Source of the DNA: Actinoplanes cyaneus
GTDB lineage: Bacteria > Actinomycetota > Actinomycetes > Mycobacteriales > Micromonosporaceae
Length of the DNA stretch: 64,000 bases
Assembly: GCF_016862095.1 (NCBI RefSeq)
Contig: NZ_BOMH01000073.1
Coordinates: forward strand, 1-64,000
Direction of reading: 5' to 3'
Below, piece after piece: positions 36,310-45,121 of this stretch. The first letter of the stretch is position 1. Every line of letters starts with the position of its first letter. Made by a program: the position numbers and the translations under genes. The notes beneath the pieces are model-generated. The model saw only the letters and a program-made list of their open reading frames with translations. It did no database searches and was not told the origin of the DNA.

Positions 36310-36487
36310 GGCCGGACTCCTTCCGCACCGGCACACTGCCGGATCGCCGGCGCTGCGTACCGCTGCGTGGTGGTTCCATGCCAGCGAGGCTCGCGCACCG
36401 GGGCAGGTGGCGCTTGAACCGAGCGGTGCCCCTTCCCGCAACAGGAAGAGGGCACCGGAAGGTGAGTATCGGTGAGGGGGACCCTGC

Positions 36488-37204
36488 TCAGCTGAACGTG
36501 CGGCGGCCGTCCTCGTCGGGTAGATCAGCTTCGATGCGCTCCTTGCGGACCTCCCCGCCGACGGTCTGCTGCTCGGTGACGCTCTCCTTGCCCAGGCGTA
36601 CCCGCTCGACCGGCACGGCCTCCGTGTCGACCACCGGGCGTTCGGCGTGCAGCGTCACCTCGTGCTCCGACTCGGTCAGGTCCGCGCCGGAGTACGCGGC
36701 GTCGCGGTCGTCGTCGGTGATCGGTTCGCGCTCCGGCCGGACCTCCTCGCGGCTGACCGGCACGGACACCTGCTGCTGCTCGGTCACCACATACTTGCGC
36801 AGCCGGGCCCGGCCGACCTGTTCGCGCTGCGTGCCGACGTTGAGCCGCTCCTCCGAGCGGGTCATGGCGTCATCGCCGGACAGCCCGGCACCATCCGAAG
36901 CCGTGCCGGCCCCGGTGTAGGAAGAGTCGGCCGCCGCGGCGCCGGCCTGGTAGGAGCGGTAGGCATCGTCCCAGGTGGTGCCGTAGTGCTGGTAGAGCCG
37001 GTCGACCTCGGCCTGGGTCAGCGGCTCGTCGTGGTCGGCGTCGACGTTCGGGGCGTCCTTGACGGTTGCCTTCTCGAACGGCACCACCACCCGGTCGTCC
37101 CGCAGATCGGCGTCCTGAAGGGGGAACAGCGACTCGTTCAACCCGAACAGGCCGGTGCGCACACTGGCCCACGACGGCTGCCCGGCGGCATCGGTCTCGC
37201 GGAT
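36488..37204 (-). pseudogene. PRC-barrel/DUF2382 stress protein, 5' end missing
   Basis: About 238 codons read as a PRC-barrel end (GQPSWASVRTGLFGLNESLFPL, VPFEKATVKDAPNVD) followed by a DUF2382 (YsnF-like) domain (EERLNVGTQREQVGRARLRK, VSVPVSREEVRPEREP, EVTLHAERPVV, ESVTEQQTVGGEVRKERIEA). The first 25-30 residues of the PRC domain and any start codon are absent: identity ends near 37,205 where a head-to-head sigma-factor gene, also lacking its start, begins. Such proteins are general-stress proteins often in SigB/SigF regulons. Confidence 0.75.
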
Positions 37205-37981
37205 GTCGCTGCCGGCACCGACGCCTCGGCGAGCACGGACCCGGCCAGCGAGCTGATCGTCGCGATGGCTGCTCTTCCCTCGGGGCACCCGTCGCGCCCT
37301 GCCCTGCGCGACCGCGCGATCGAAGCGTGGCTTCCGCTGGCCCGGCACCTGTCCAACCGGTACGCCAACCGCGGTGAGCCGCGCGATGACCTGTACCAGG
37401 TCGCGGTGATGGGGCTGATCAAGGCTGTCGACCGGTTCGAGGCCGACCGTGGCGTCGACTTCACCCGGGTTCGCGATTCCCACCATCGTGGGGAGTTGAA
37501 GCGTCACTTCCGGGACAAGACCTGGTCGGTACGGGTACCCCGACGCCTTCAGGAGCTGCGCCTGGCGATCACCGCCGCGAACAGCGCACTGACCAACGAC
37601 CTGGGTCGTTCCCCGACGGTAGCGGACATCGCCGAATACTTGAACCTCAGCAAGGACGAGGTCATCGAGGGACTGGAAGGCGCCCGGGCGTACAACTCGG
37701 CCAGCCTGTCGACCCCCGTCAGCGGCGAGGGCAGCACCGAGCTCGGAGAGACCCTGGGTGGGCTGGACGGCGGGTTCGAGGAAGCCGAGGCCCGGATCGC
37801 GCTGGGCCCGGCGATGGCGGCGCTCGACGAGCGGGAGCAGAAGATCATCAGCCTGCGCTTCTACGGCAACCTGACCCAGTTGCAGATCGCCGAGCAGATC
37901 GGTGTCTCGCAGATGCACGTGTCCCGGCTGCTGACCAAGGCCCTCGCCAAGCTGCGCAAGGAACTCGGCTCGCTGGTCTGA
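37205..37981 (+). pseudogene. SigB/SigF-type sigma factor, damaged 5' end and region 2
   Basis: The frame carries a group-3 (stress) sigma factor: ELIVAMAALPSGHPSRPALR, region 2 YANRGEPRDDLYQVAVMGLI, region 3 RRLQELRLAITAANSALT, and region 4 TQLQIAEQIGVSQMHVSRLL, ending at 37981. The expected GFAIPTIVGELKRHFRD stretch reads RVRDSHHRGELKRHFRD because an extra base near 37,465 is offset by a missing base near 37,491. The first possible ATG is at 37265 (AMAALP), inside the conserved N-terminus. If the indels are errors, this is an ordinary stress sigma factor controlled by the RsbV/RsbW-like genes downstream. Confidence 0.7.
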
Positions 37982-38067
37982 GCCTGTGATGAGGGGAACC
38001 ACCGTGGTCCTCGACCTGTCGATGCCGGCTGACAGCGGCCCGGACTTCCTCAAGGCTCTGCACGACG

Positions 38068-38160
38068 GGGCAACGACACCTTGCTGCAGGCTCTCACCCG
38101 GACTCGGGATGACACTTCGCCGGACGACGCCACGGTGCTGCTGGTCGAATACGGAGTCCG
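38068..38160 (+). pseudogene. C-terminal scrap of a PP2C (RsbU-like) phosphatase
   Basis: Thirty residues ending DTSPDDATVLLVEY match the closing metal-binding strand of SpoIIE-type phosphatases. Nothing upstream in frame continues the domain, and the preceding stretch (VVLDLSMPADSGPDFL) is in another frame and of uncertain origin. It runs in frame into the STAS gene. Confidence 0.5.
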
Positions 38161-38236
38161 GCATTACCGCATTCGGACACCGCACCGCGTACGCCGCTGG
38201 TCGGCGGGCCTGCTCGCATTGGGCTGGGAAGGACCG

Positions 38237-38547
38237 TTGAAGATCGACACCCTCGGCGCCGGCGACGACCGTTTGCGCCTGGCTGTTTCCGGTGACCTCG
38301 ACCCGGCCACCGCCGACCTCCTCTACGACGCCGTTATGGCTGCGGCCGCCACACCCGGCGTACGCACGGTGGAAGTTGATTTTGCCGATGTGGGTTTCTG
38401 CGGTTCCACCGGTATCGGGGCGATCATGTGGGCCCGGCACATGGCCCTGCAGCAATCCGTCGGCGTCCGGGTGGTCGAGCCCCGCGTTTCATCCGCCACA
38501 CCTTGGACCTGGCCGGCGTTCTCGAGGTTCTCACCGCTCCCGCGTGA
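38237..38547 (+). pseudogene. STAS anti-sigma factor antagonist, one frameshift
   Basis: TTG start with GGAAGGA upstream. It reads LRLAVSGDLDPATADLLYDA, VEVDFADVGFCGSTGIGAIM (conserved serine-threonine site in GSTG), then SVGVRVVEP; a missing base near 38,485 must be restored to reach GFIRHTLDLAGVLEVL and the stop at 38545-38547. About 103 aa when repaired, normal for RsbV/SpoIIAA. It would be phosphorylated by a GHKL kinase such as the neighbour at 38563 and release the sigma factor when unphosphorylated. Confidence 0.7.
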
Positions 38548-38562
38548 GGAGCCGACCGGCGC

Positions 38563-38943
38563 CTATGGCCGGTGCATGACGGCGTGCGGGAAGTGCAGCC
38601 GGACCGAGGTCCGGCCGGGCACCGAGTCGACCAGCACGACGTCGGCGAGTTGCCGGACCAGCCAGAGCCCCCGGCCGCCGGGCGCGGCATCGTTGGCGCC
38701 GGGCCGGTGATAGCCGGCAGTGGCCGGCACCGGGAGCCCGGCGGCGTCGTCGCACTGGACGATCAGGGTGTCGTGCTGGTGCCAGGCCCGGATCCGGACC
38801 GGGGTCACGGCGTGCCGCAGCCCGTTACTGACCACCTCCACCACGGCCACGAGCAGGTCGTCGGCCGGTTCGGCGGCGAAACGGTGCTCGTGTGCCCAGG
38901 CACTCAGGGTCGCGCGCAGGCCGCTGAGCTCCGCCGCAGGCAT
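38563..38943 (-). CDS. RsbW-like ATP-binding protein
   Basis: 126 aa GHKL ATPase: N-box VVEVVSNGLRHA, a degenerate G1 region CDDAAGLPVP, and G2 box GGRGLWLVRQLADVV. The protein is of normal anti-sigma-kinase length. It likely phosphorylates a STAS partner and/or binds a sigma factor; partners nearby are the STAS gene (convergent, 15 bp away) and the stress sigma factor. ATG at 38943 chosen; no good ribosome binding site is seen, so the start is uncertain. Confidence 0.8.
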   Translation of the reverse strand: MPAAELSGLRATLSAWAHEHRFAAEPADDLLVAVVEVVSNGLRHAVTPVRIRAWHQHDTLIVQCDDAAGLPVPATAGYHRPGANDAAPGGRGLWLVRQLADVVLVDSVPGRTSVRLHFPHAVMHRP

Positions 38944-39380
38944 GGGCGGGTGCTGCGCACCGGTGAGGAACGCGTCGGCGGGCTGGATTTGTGCGCCGGG
39001 CGCAGCATCTGGCTCCGGTGGCCCGGTCCGGAACCGGCGGGGGCGGTGGACGACCTGCTGAGCGCCAGGCCGTCGGCACCATCTGCAAGTGGGAGACCGA
39101 GTTGGAGCTGACCACGTTTGATCCGTTCGACGCCTACCGGGTCGAGCGTGGTGGTGGAGTCAGGGGACGGTCAAGACAGCGTCGCGCATCGACAAGCCGA
39201 AGCCAGTCGCCGGATGGCCGCCGGAACGGTGATCGTGGTCGGTGCAGTCTGGGCCCAGCGTCGTGGCATCGCCGTCGTCGAGATCGGCGTCACCGTCGGC
39301 TGAGCCAAGGTGGTGCGCCGGGCGCCGCATCGACATGCCGGCGGCCGAAGTCGATACTGAGCCGACTTCAAATACGGGCT
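38944..39380. other. Intergenic, nothing recognised
   Basis: No frame on either strand resembles a known family. The minus strand could hold an extended N-terminus of the ATPase gene but the translation is low-complexity. Confidence 0.35.
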
Positions 39381-39866
39381 CTAAATGGTGGCGGTGCAGC
39401 CAAGGTCCACGGTAGTGACGGGCTGGCCGTACGGTGTGGTCACAGTGATCTTGCCGCAGGCGGCATGACCCGTCATGTTCCCGAGCACGTACGTCCAGGC
39501 GATGCCGTTGCCCGGATAGAGCGACGAGAAGCCGGCGACAGGGCCGGTGAGGTCACTCGACCAGACGGTCGAGTTGGTGTAGTACTTGCTGCCCCGGGTC
39601 AAGCTCGTCAAGAAGAAGCCGTGGCAACTGGGCGTGTAGAAGAAGTATGCGTCGCCGATCTCGCTGCCGTTGGCGGGGTCGGTCATGTGGAGGTGACCGT
39701 GGTCAGTGATCAGCGTGGTGTTGACGCCGTAGGAGTCAAGAGCGCATCCGCCGTGATACGGATCGCCGGCGAGGGCTGGTGGGCCGCTTGCTTGAGCCGG
39801 TGACCCGGCGGCCAGCACAACCATGGCAGTACAGATCCCGAATCCCAAAAATCTCCGCAATGTCAT
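39381..39866 (-). CDS. Secreted DUF2690-like protein
   Basis: 161 aa. Signal peptide at 1-27 (RRFLGFGICTAMVVLAAGSPAQAS). The mature part starts GDPYHGGCALDSYGV, followed by YFFYTPSCHGFFL and a C-terminal GKITVTTPYG...VDLGCTA. The paired cysteines and the GDPxxxGC plus YxPSC pattern recall DUF2690, a family of small exported actinobacterial proteins of unknown function. Stand-alone gene on the minus strand. Confidence 0.7.
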   Translation of the reverse strand: MTLRRFLGFGICTAMVVLAAGSPAQASGPPALAGDPYHGGCALDSYGVNTTLITDHGHLHMTDPANGSEIGDAYFFYTPSCHGFFLTSLTRGSKYYTNSTVWSSDLTGPVAGFSSLYPGNGIAWTYVLGNMTGHAACGKITVTTPYGQPVTTVDLGCTATI

Positions 39867-40312
39867 GAGTTACATGGTGCGATGCTTTTTTCTTGATCAG
39901 TCCTGTTTTTACTGTTTTTATCGCTCTGAGTAGTTTCTCGGGCACGTGGCGGGTATGCGTTGGGCAGCCAGGCGGGGCATGACCTTCCGCAACGGCAAGG
40001 AGGACGTTGTCCCGCTGGCCTGATGTCGGAGGTTGAGGCCGGCACTCCGGCGCCGAAGCTTGCCCCCCGCGGGCAGCCACCGCCAGGATGCCGCAGCGGC
40101 GCAGTCGATCGCCTGCGCGTGGCACCTGGGCGCCGAAGGCGGCCAGCACGGCCCGGACGGCAACGAAAGGTAGCTGAGCGCCCGACCGCCGGCGGGTGAA
40201 AAGTGACACCGATCGCGCTCGCTGTTCCCGGGTCGCCCGGACGAGGTATTCGAGGATCCTGGATAGCGAATAGGTTTTCTCATCAGGCGGCGCGACCATT
40301 CGGCCCCGCGCC
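39867..40312. other. Intergenic, nothing recognised
   Basis: 446 bp divergent gap. An AT-richer patch at about 39,890-39,930 next to the secreted-protein start may hold promoters. Translations of open frames are low-complexity. Confidence 0.35.
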
Positions 40313-40500
40313 ATGGAAGATGGGAAACAAATCATGAGCAAGACCGCGAAAAGTGTCGTCCCCGGGCGGGGTCACAACCTCAACCACTCGGAGGTCATCC
40401 TGGGGCGGGAGCTCGGGACAACCGGTCGCAGGTCGTCCTCGGGCGGGGAATCAGGCTCGGCAACCACTCGGAGGTCGTCCTGATCCGCTGCGGCTCCTGA
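40313..40500 (+). CDS. Small repeat peptide, probable single frameshift
   Basis: Two in-frame ATGs, 40313 and 40334. As written the frame ends at 40483 after 49 residues counted from 40334. The DNA holds three related units starting at 40382, 40420 and 40462, plus a fainter one before. Spacing is 38 then 42 nt: adding one base near 40,418 puts all units in one frame ending at 40500. The repaired peptide has units SVVPGRG, NHSEVILGRE, NRSQVVLGRG and NHSEVVLIRC, ending CGS. The pattern N-x-S-x-V-hydrophobic-L recalls tiny beta-solenoids or a repeat-core peptide. It lies just ahead of an MFS exporter and a TPR protein. Family unknown to me. Confidence 0.45.
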
Positions 40501-40525
40501 CGCGCACTCAGCCTCGAGCGCGGGG

Positions 40526-41800
40526 GTGATCGTTCTGTCCGGGGAATCGTTCAGGGCTATGCGGCCGGGAAGCCTTTCGGGGTTTCCCGGCACCGCCTGG
40601 CTACTACTGGCGAGTGATCTGATAACTGCCGTGGGAATCGGCCTCACTCAGCCGTACAGCATTCTCTTTCTGCATTCTGTACGGGGCATTCCGGTCGCGG
40701 TGGCCACCGCGATGATGGCGTTGGGAGCCGTCACGAGTCTGGTCGGTAATCCCCTGGCCGGGACACTGATCGACCGCTGGGGTGCCCGGGTGGTGATGGT
40801 CGCCGGGCTCGCGGTGGCGGGGTGCGGAATGCTGATGCTGGCATTCGGGCGGGGAACGGTCGTCGCGGCGACCGGCGTCGCGGTCATCGGCCTGGGCTGG
40901 TCGCTGTTCATCCCGGCCCTGGCGACGCGCCTGGCGACGCTGACCCCGGCGCGGATCCACCAGCGGGTCTACACGTTGCAGTACGTGCTGTTCAACATCG
41001 GCATGGCCGCCGGGGCCGCGGTTGCCGGCGTGGTGCTCGCCAGGGTGACGCCGGACTCTGCCACCGGGCGCTCCGTGCTGCCCCTGCTCTGGGTCGCGGC
41101 AGCGCTGACCTGCATGGTGGGCATCGTCCTCGTGGCGGTCGCCGGCCCTGCGGCGGCGACGCGGCCCGAGGCGGGACCGGCCGGGGGCTACCGGTCCGCG
41201 CTGGCCGACCGGCAGTTGCTGCGCGTGCTCGGTGCCGCGGTGCTGCTGTCCACGGTGGGCTACGGGATCTACGAGGCGGCGCCGTCGGTGCTGGCCTTCG
41301 CCGCGCATGATCCCGCGGCGCTGTCCTGGCTGAGCGTCGCCAACTGCGTCATGGTCATCGCCGGTGCACCGGTCGCCTGGCGACTCACCGAACGGATCTC
41401 CGCCCGAGTGGCACTGCTGGGCACGGCGGTGCTCTGGGCGCTGGCCTGGGCGATCTGCGTACCCACCGCGCTGGGTACCGGACTGCCCACCCGGCCGGCG
41501 CTGATCTGCGCCGCGGTCCTGACGGCTGCGGGCGAGCTGCTGATCGCCGGGGCACTGCCCACCCTGGTCAACGCCATCGCCCCGGAGTCGCTCCGCGGCA
41601 GGTACAACGCATTGTCGAGTCTGTCGCTGACCACCGGTATGGCGGCCGGCCCGCTGCTCACTTCCGGAGCCGCGGCGACCGGCGCGATCGTTGCGCTGCT
41701 GTGCGCGGCGGTCGTGCTGGCCACCGCCGCGGGCTTGCTGCTGTGCCGCCCAGCCCGAGTGCGGCCAGCGGTCGCTGCGGTACCGGGGGCGGCGCTGTGA
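40526..41800 (+). CDS. MFS transporter
   Basis: 424 aa with twelve membrane segments. The loop-2/3 signature is GNPLAGTLIDRWGARVVMV; the second half starts about residue 230 (QLLRVLGAAVLLSTVGYGIYE). It resembles actinobacterial efflux pumps of the DHA1 group. GTG at 40526 or ATG at 40559 may be the start; the GTG overlaps a G-rich site. Coupled to the TPR gene by a 4-bp GTGA overlap, and 25 bp after the repeat peptide, so export of that peptide or of a related metabolite is a reasonable guess. Confidence 0.85.
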   Translation: MIVLSGESFRAMRPGSLSGFPGTAWLLLASDLITAVGIGLTQPYSILFLHSVRGIPVAVATAMMALGAVTSLVGNPLAGTLIDRWGARVVMVAGLAVAGCGMLMLAFGRGTVVAATGVAVIGLGWSLFIPALATRLATLTPARIHQRVYTLQYVLFNIGMAAGAAVAGVVLARVTPDSATGRSVLPLLWVAAALTCMVGIVLVAVAGPAAATRPEAGPAGGYRSALADRQLLRVLGAAVLLSTVGYGIYEAAPSVLAFAAHDPAALSWLSVANCVMVIAGAPVAWRLTERISARVALLGTAVLWALAWAICVPTALGTGLPTRPALICAAVLTAAGELLIAGALPTLVNAIAPESLRGRYNALSSLSLTTGMAAGPLLTSGAAATGAIVALLCAAVVLATAAGLLLCRPARVRPAVAAVPGAAL

Positions 41801-42579
41801 CCGGGAACCTCGCCAACACTCTGGAAAAGGCGAACGAGCTACGGGAACAGGGCCGGTACGCGGACGCGGAAGCGGTCCTGCTGTCGCTGATCGCCCGGGT
41901 GGATCACGAGTGCAGGCCGGCGTCCGTCGCAGCCGCCCAGGTCAGCAACGCCCATGGCCTGCTTCTCAAGGCGACCGGCCGGTACCACGAGGCCCGGGCC
42001 CGCTATCGAGAGGCGTTTTCGATCATGAAATTCTCGGGTTTTTCCGACGAGCTCGCGACGCTCTACCACAACCTGGCCGGTATCGACTTCGTCCTGGGCG
42101 ATCTGACACAGGCGCTCGCGTGGGGCCGTCGCGGTCTCGAACTGCGCCGCACCCTTGCCGGCCCGGACGACCTGGCGGTGCTGCTCGACGAAGGAAACCT
42201 GGCGCCGATCCTGATCGCAGCGGGCGGTCTCGACGAGGCCGAGAACCTGCTGAGCCATGTGCACGCGCAATTGCTGGTGCAGCGCGACCGCGACGACTAC
42301 GAGATCGCGGTCACGCTCACCAACCTCGGGGCCCTGGCCGCCCACCGCGGTGACCTGCCGGTCGCGCTGAGCAGCCTGACCGAGGCCGCCCGCATCAAGA
42401 GCGCCGAACTCGGCCCGGAACACCCGGAATTGATTCGTACGCTCCTCAACATCGCCGTCGTCGCGGAGAAGCTCGGCGAACTGGATCACTCCCGGCAGGC
42501 CCACGCGCAGGCCCTGAGCATTGCCCGAGCGACCCTTCCACCCGATCACCAACTGCGGCTGACGCTGGAAAACTGGTGA
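41797..42579 (+). CDS. TPR-repeat protein
   Basis: 260 aa, almost entirely tetratricopeptide repeats of the TPR_12 (kinesin-light-chain-like) kind: ANELREQGRYADAEAVLLSL, LATLYHNLAGIDFVLGDLTQ, VTLTNLGALAAHRGDLPVAL, RTLLNIAVVAEKLGELDHSR. No signal peptide or other domain, so a cytosolic scaffold or peptide-binding sensor. GTG start overlaps the MFS stop, giving tight coupling. Confidence 0.85.
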   Translation: MTGNLANTLEKANELREQGRYADAEAVLLSLIARVDHECRPASVAAAQVSNAHGLLLKATGRYHEARARYREAFSIMKFSGFSDELATLYHNLAGIDFVLGDLTQALAWGRRGLELRRTLAGPDDLAVLLDEGNLAPILIAAGGLDEAENLLSHVHAQLLVQRDRDDYEIAVTLTNLGALAAHRGDLPVALSSLTEAARIKSAELGPEHPELIRTLLNIAVVAEKLGELDHSRQAHAQALSIARATLPPDHQLRLTLENW

Positions 42580-42715
42580 CCCGCCATGGCCGCATCGGCT
42601 GCGGCAGCATCCTCCTCCTCACCACCACCACCGTCACCGAAGCCGACACCACCACCACCCGTCCGAGCGGCCTGCGGCGGGGCTGCGGATGCGTCATCGC
42701 GGGTTTCGCAGTTCG

Positions 42716-42985
42716 TCACTGCGCACGGGACGATCCGTCCGAGGCGGAGCGCGGTGAACGCGCGGTGACAGATCGGTGGATGCGATCGGCGCGGTCGGCG
42801 CGCTCGTCGATGGCGTTGGCCTCGGTGGTGACAGCGTCGCCCAGGTCGTGCAGACGCTGGGTGGTCTCTTGTTCCGGTGATTCTTCGGCGCTGTGGTGCA
42901 GGACCTCTCCGGACTTGTGCAGGTCGTCAGCGTTCTGACGCAACACCCGCGTAGTCGCCTGTGCCCGGCTATCGGTGGAAGCCAT
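42716..42985 (-). CDS. Small hydrophilic protein of unknown function
   Basis: 89 aa starting MASTDSRAQATTRVLRQ. Highly charged and helical, no cysteine, with DLHKSGEVLHHSAEESPEQE and DLGDAVTTEANAIDERAD; likely a coiled coil. AAGGG upstream of ATG 42985. I do not recognise the family. Confidence 0.5.
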   Translation of the reverse strand: MASTDSRAQATTRVLRQNADDLHKSGEVLHHSAEESPEQETTQRLHDLGDAVTTEANAIDERADRADRIHRSVTARSPRSASDGSSRAQ

Positions 42986-43361
42986 GACTGTTCGTACCCT
43001 TGGGAGATCCCTTGCCACTTATCCGGCGTTGCTCATTTCCGCGCAAAGGCAGCAGACGGCGCCGCGGGTGACCCGGCCACGAGGAACAGGCGTGCGGCCT
43101 TCGCCGTGAAGGCCGCAGCGGATCGGTTGTCCCTGCCCGGGACCGCCCGGCCGCTGATCCATGCCATCCTCGGGACCAGGATGACCGGCTGCACGACGAC
43201 GCCACCGTCCCGCTCCGCATGGCTTACCACCGCACCGCCGGCCTCGGACACGGAGCTGCTTACCGAGCCGCCCCGACGGAGCCTCACTCGTCCGCCCACG
43301 TGAGCTGGCAGCTCGACTGCCGCGTCGAACCGAATCTTTTGGGAGGTTTTCGTACTATGTC
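42986..43361. other. Intergenic, nothing recognised
   Basis: Divergent gap between the small hydrophilic protein and the decayed kinase gene. AT-rich patch TCTTTTGGGAGGTTTTCG at about 43,336-43,353 may belong to the kinase promoter. Confidence 0.35.
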
Positions 43362-44835
43362 TTGATGGGGGAAGTGAGCGGGCACGGCGGATCGAGCGGC
43401 CGGACGGTCTTCGACGCGTTTCCCGACAACCCCGACGACCCGTCGGCCAGCGGCGTGAGCATGTGGGGTGCCTCGCTGCGCCGGCTGCTCAGCGAACGAG
43501 TCACCGACGTGATGGCGATCCAGAAGTACGACATCCCCCGGCCCGACAGTGGTTTCGACACCCGCTACTGAGCGCCCGCCAACGCACCGGTGTTCGACGC
43601 CGGCGGCGAGTTGCGCTGGATCCTGCACCGCACCGAGGACGTCACCGCCTTCATGCAGGCCCGCCAGGGCTCTCCCGCGCTGCAGGAGCTGACCGCGCAA
43701 CTGCGGACCCGACCGAGCAGATGGCCGCCGAAGTCTGGGCGAGGTCGTCGAGGTTCTCGGCCGGATGGCTGGCTGGTCGGCGGTGGAACTGTGGACCGTC
43801 GACGACGTCGCCCAGATCTTGCGCCGCGCCACCCGCTGGGCCGAGCCCGGCTACGACCTGCCGTGCCAGCTGCCCGACCGGCTGCTGTACGGCCAGGGCA
43901 TCCCCGGCCGCGCCTGGCAGACCGCGGACCCGGTCTGGGCGTCGAACCTGCACGCCGACCCGGATGCCGCCCAGCAGACCACCGACTGGGGGCCGCTCCG
44001 CGCCGCCCTCGCCGTCCCCGTGCCCAGCGGCTCGGCCATCCTCGCGGTGCTGACCTGCTACAGCGACACCGTCGAAACCCCCGACGACACCCGCACCGCG
44101 ATCATGACCGGGGTCAGCGCGCACATCGGCGAATTCCTCGCCCGCCGCCGCGCCGAACGCCTTGCCGCCGAGCTCGACCAGTCCCGCGACGAGTACATCG
44201 CCCTGGTCGGCCACGGACTGCGGACTCCGCTGACCAGCGTGCAGGCCTACACCGAGGTGATGCTCGACAACCCGGACACGACCGAGGACCAGCGGTCCGT
44301 GCTGCAGGTGATGCGGCGTAACACCGAGGCCTTGCGTGGCATCGTGATGAAGCTGCTCGACGTCTCCGGCATGCGTTCCGGGCACATCGACCTCAATACG
44401 CAACCCATGGACCTGGCCATCGTCGTGCACGAGGCCGTCGACGCCGCCCGGACAGCCTCGACCGCCACGGCCGCGATCGAGGCGAACACGCCACCCACGG
44501 CGCCGTTGCACGCCGACCCTCAACGGCTGCGGCAAGTCGTCGACGAGCTGCTGGCCAACGCACTCACCTGGGCCAGCCCGGGCAGCACCGTCGGGATCGA
44601 CCTGTCCACCGATCCGCACACGGCCACCCTGTTCGACATGTTCTTCCGCAGCGAGACCGCCCGCCACGGCGGCATCCCGGGCACCGGCCTCGGCCTCACC
44701 ATCGCCCGGGCCATCGTCGAGCAGCACGGCGGCACCATCATCGTCAGCGAGCCCGACAAGGCCGCCACCACCTTCACTGTCCGCCTGCCCACCGACCCAC
44801 CCGCCAAGGCCGGCAGTCGCCCGACGGCCACGTGA
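43362..44835 (+). pseudogene. PAS-GAF histidine kinase, decayed
   Basis: A PAS-type N-terminus (SMWGASLRRLLSERVTDVMA, then VFDAGGELRWILHRTEDVTA) is cut by TGA at 43569-43571 where the family has tryptophan, and needs single-base repairs near 43,712 and 43,738. The rest (43765-44835) reads GAF (LLYGQGIPGRAWQTADPVWA), a dimerisation helix with the phospho-acceptor His in ALVGHGLRTPLTSVQAYTE (the usual Glu after His is Gly), N-box QVVDELLANAL and G2 box GIPGTGLGLTIARAIVEQHGG. The G1 box (DxGxG) is absent. Probably non-functional. Confidence 0.75.
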
Positions 44836-45121
44836 CCCTCCCGAACCCGGGACTGCGCGATCGCCGATCTGGCTGAGGCGTTCCGCGAAATTGCCTAGGG
44901 TGCTCGCTGGTTCCGCAGTGTTGTGAGCTGCAGTGGGAAGTGGTCCGGGCGCCGTGGTGGTGGTCCGGCGTCTACGGGGTGTACGTGGTGCAAGAGATCT
45001 GGCCGGAAGCAGGCGCGGCGCACCATCACTTCGCGCCCCTGCGAAGGCTCGTCGGCGAAGGTGGACATACGGCCGGTGCCGGCGTAGACGGGTACTCCCG
45101 ATCTGCACCGGCACCGGCCGC
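44836..45121. other. Convergent gap, nothing firm
   Basis: A minus-strand frame 44895-45068 (57 codons, starting MSTFADEPSQGREVMVRR) is open but unrecognised and lacks a clear ribosome binding site. No terminator hairpin was picked out. Confidence 0.3.

Noticed and set aside
36488..38455. 655-codon minus-strand frame
   Set aside because: Only the last 238 codons are the PRC/DUF2382 protein; the rest is antisense to the sigma factor and STAS genes.
39736..40341. 201-codon minus-strand frame between the secreted protein and the repeat peptide
   Set aside because: Overlaps the secreted-protein signal peptide in another frame and has no family resemblance.
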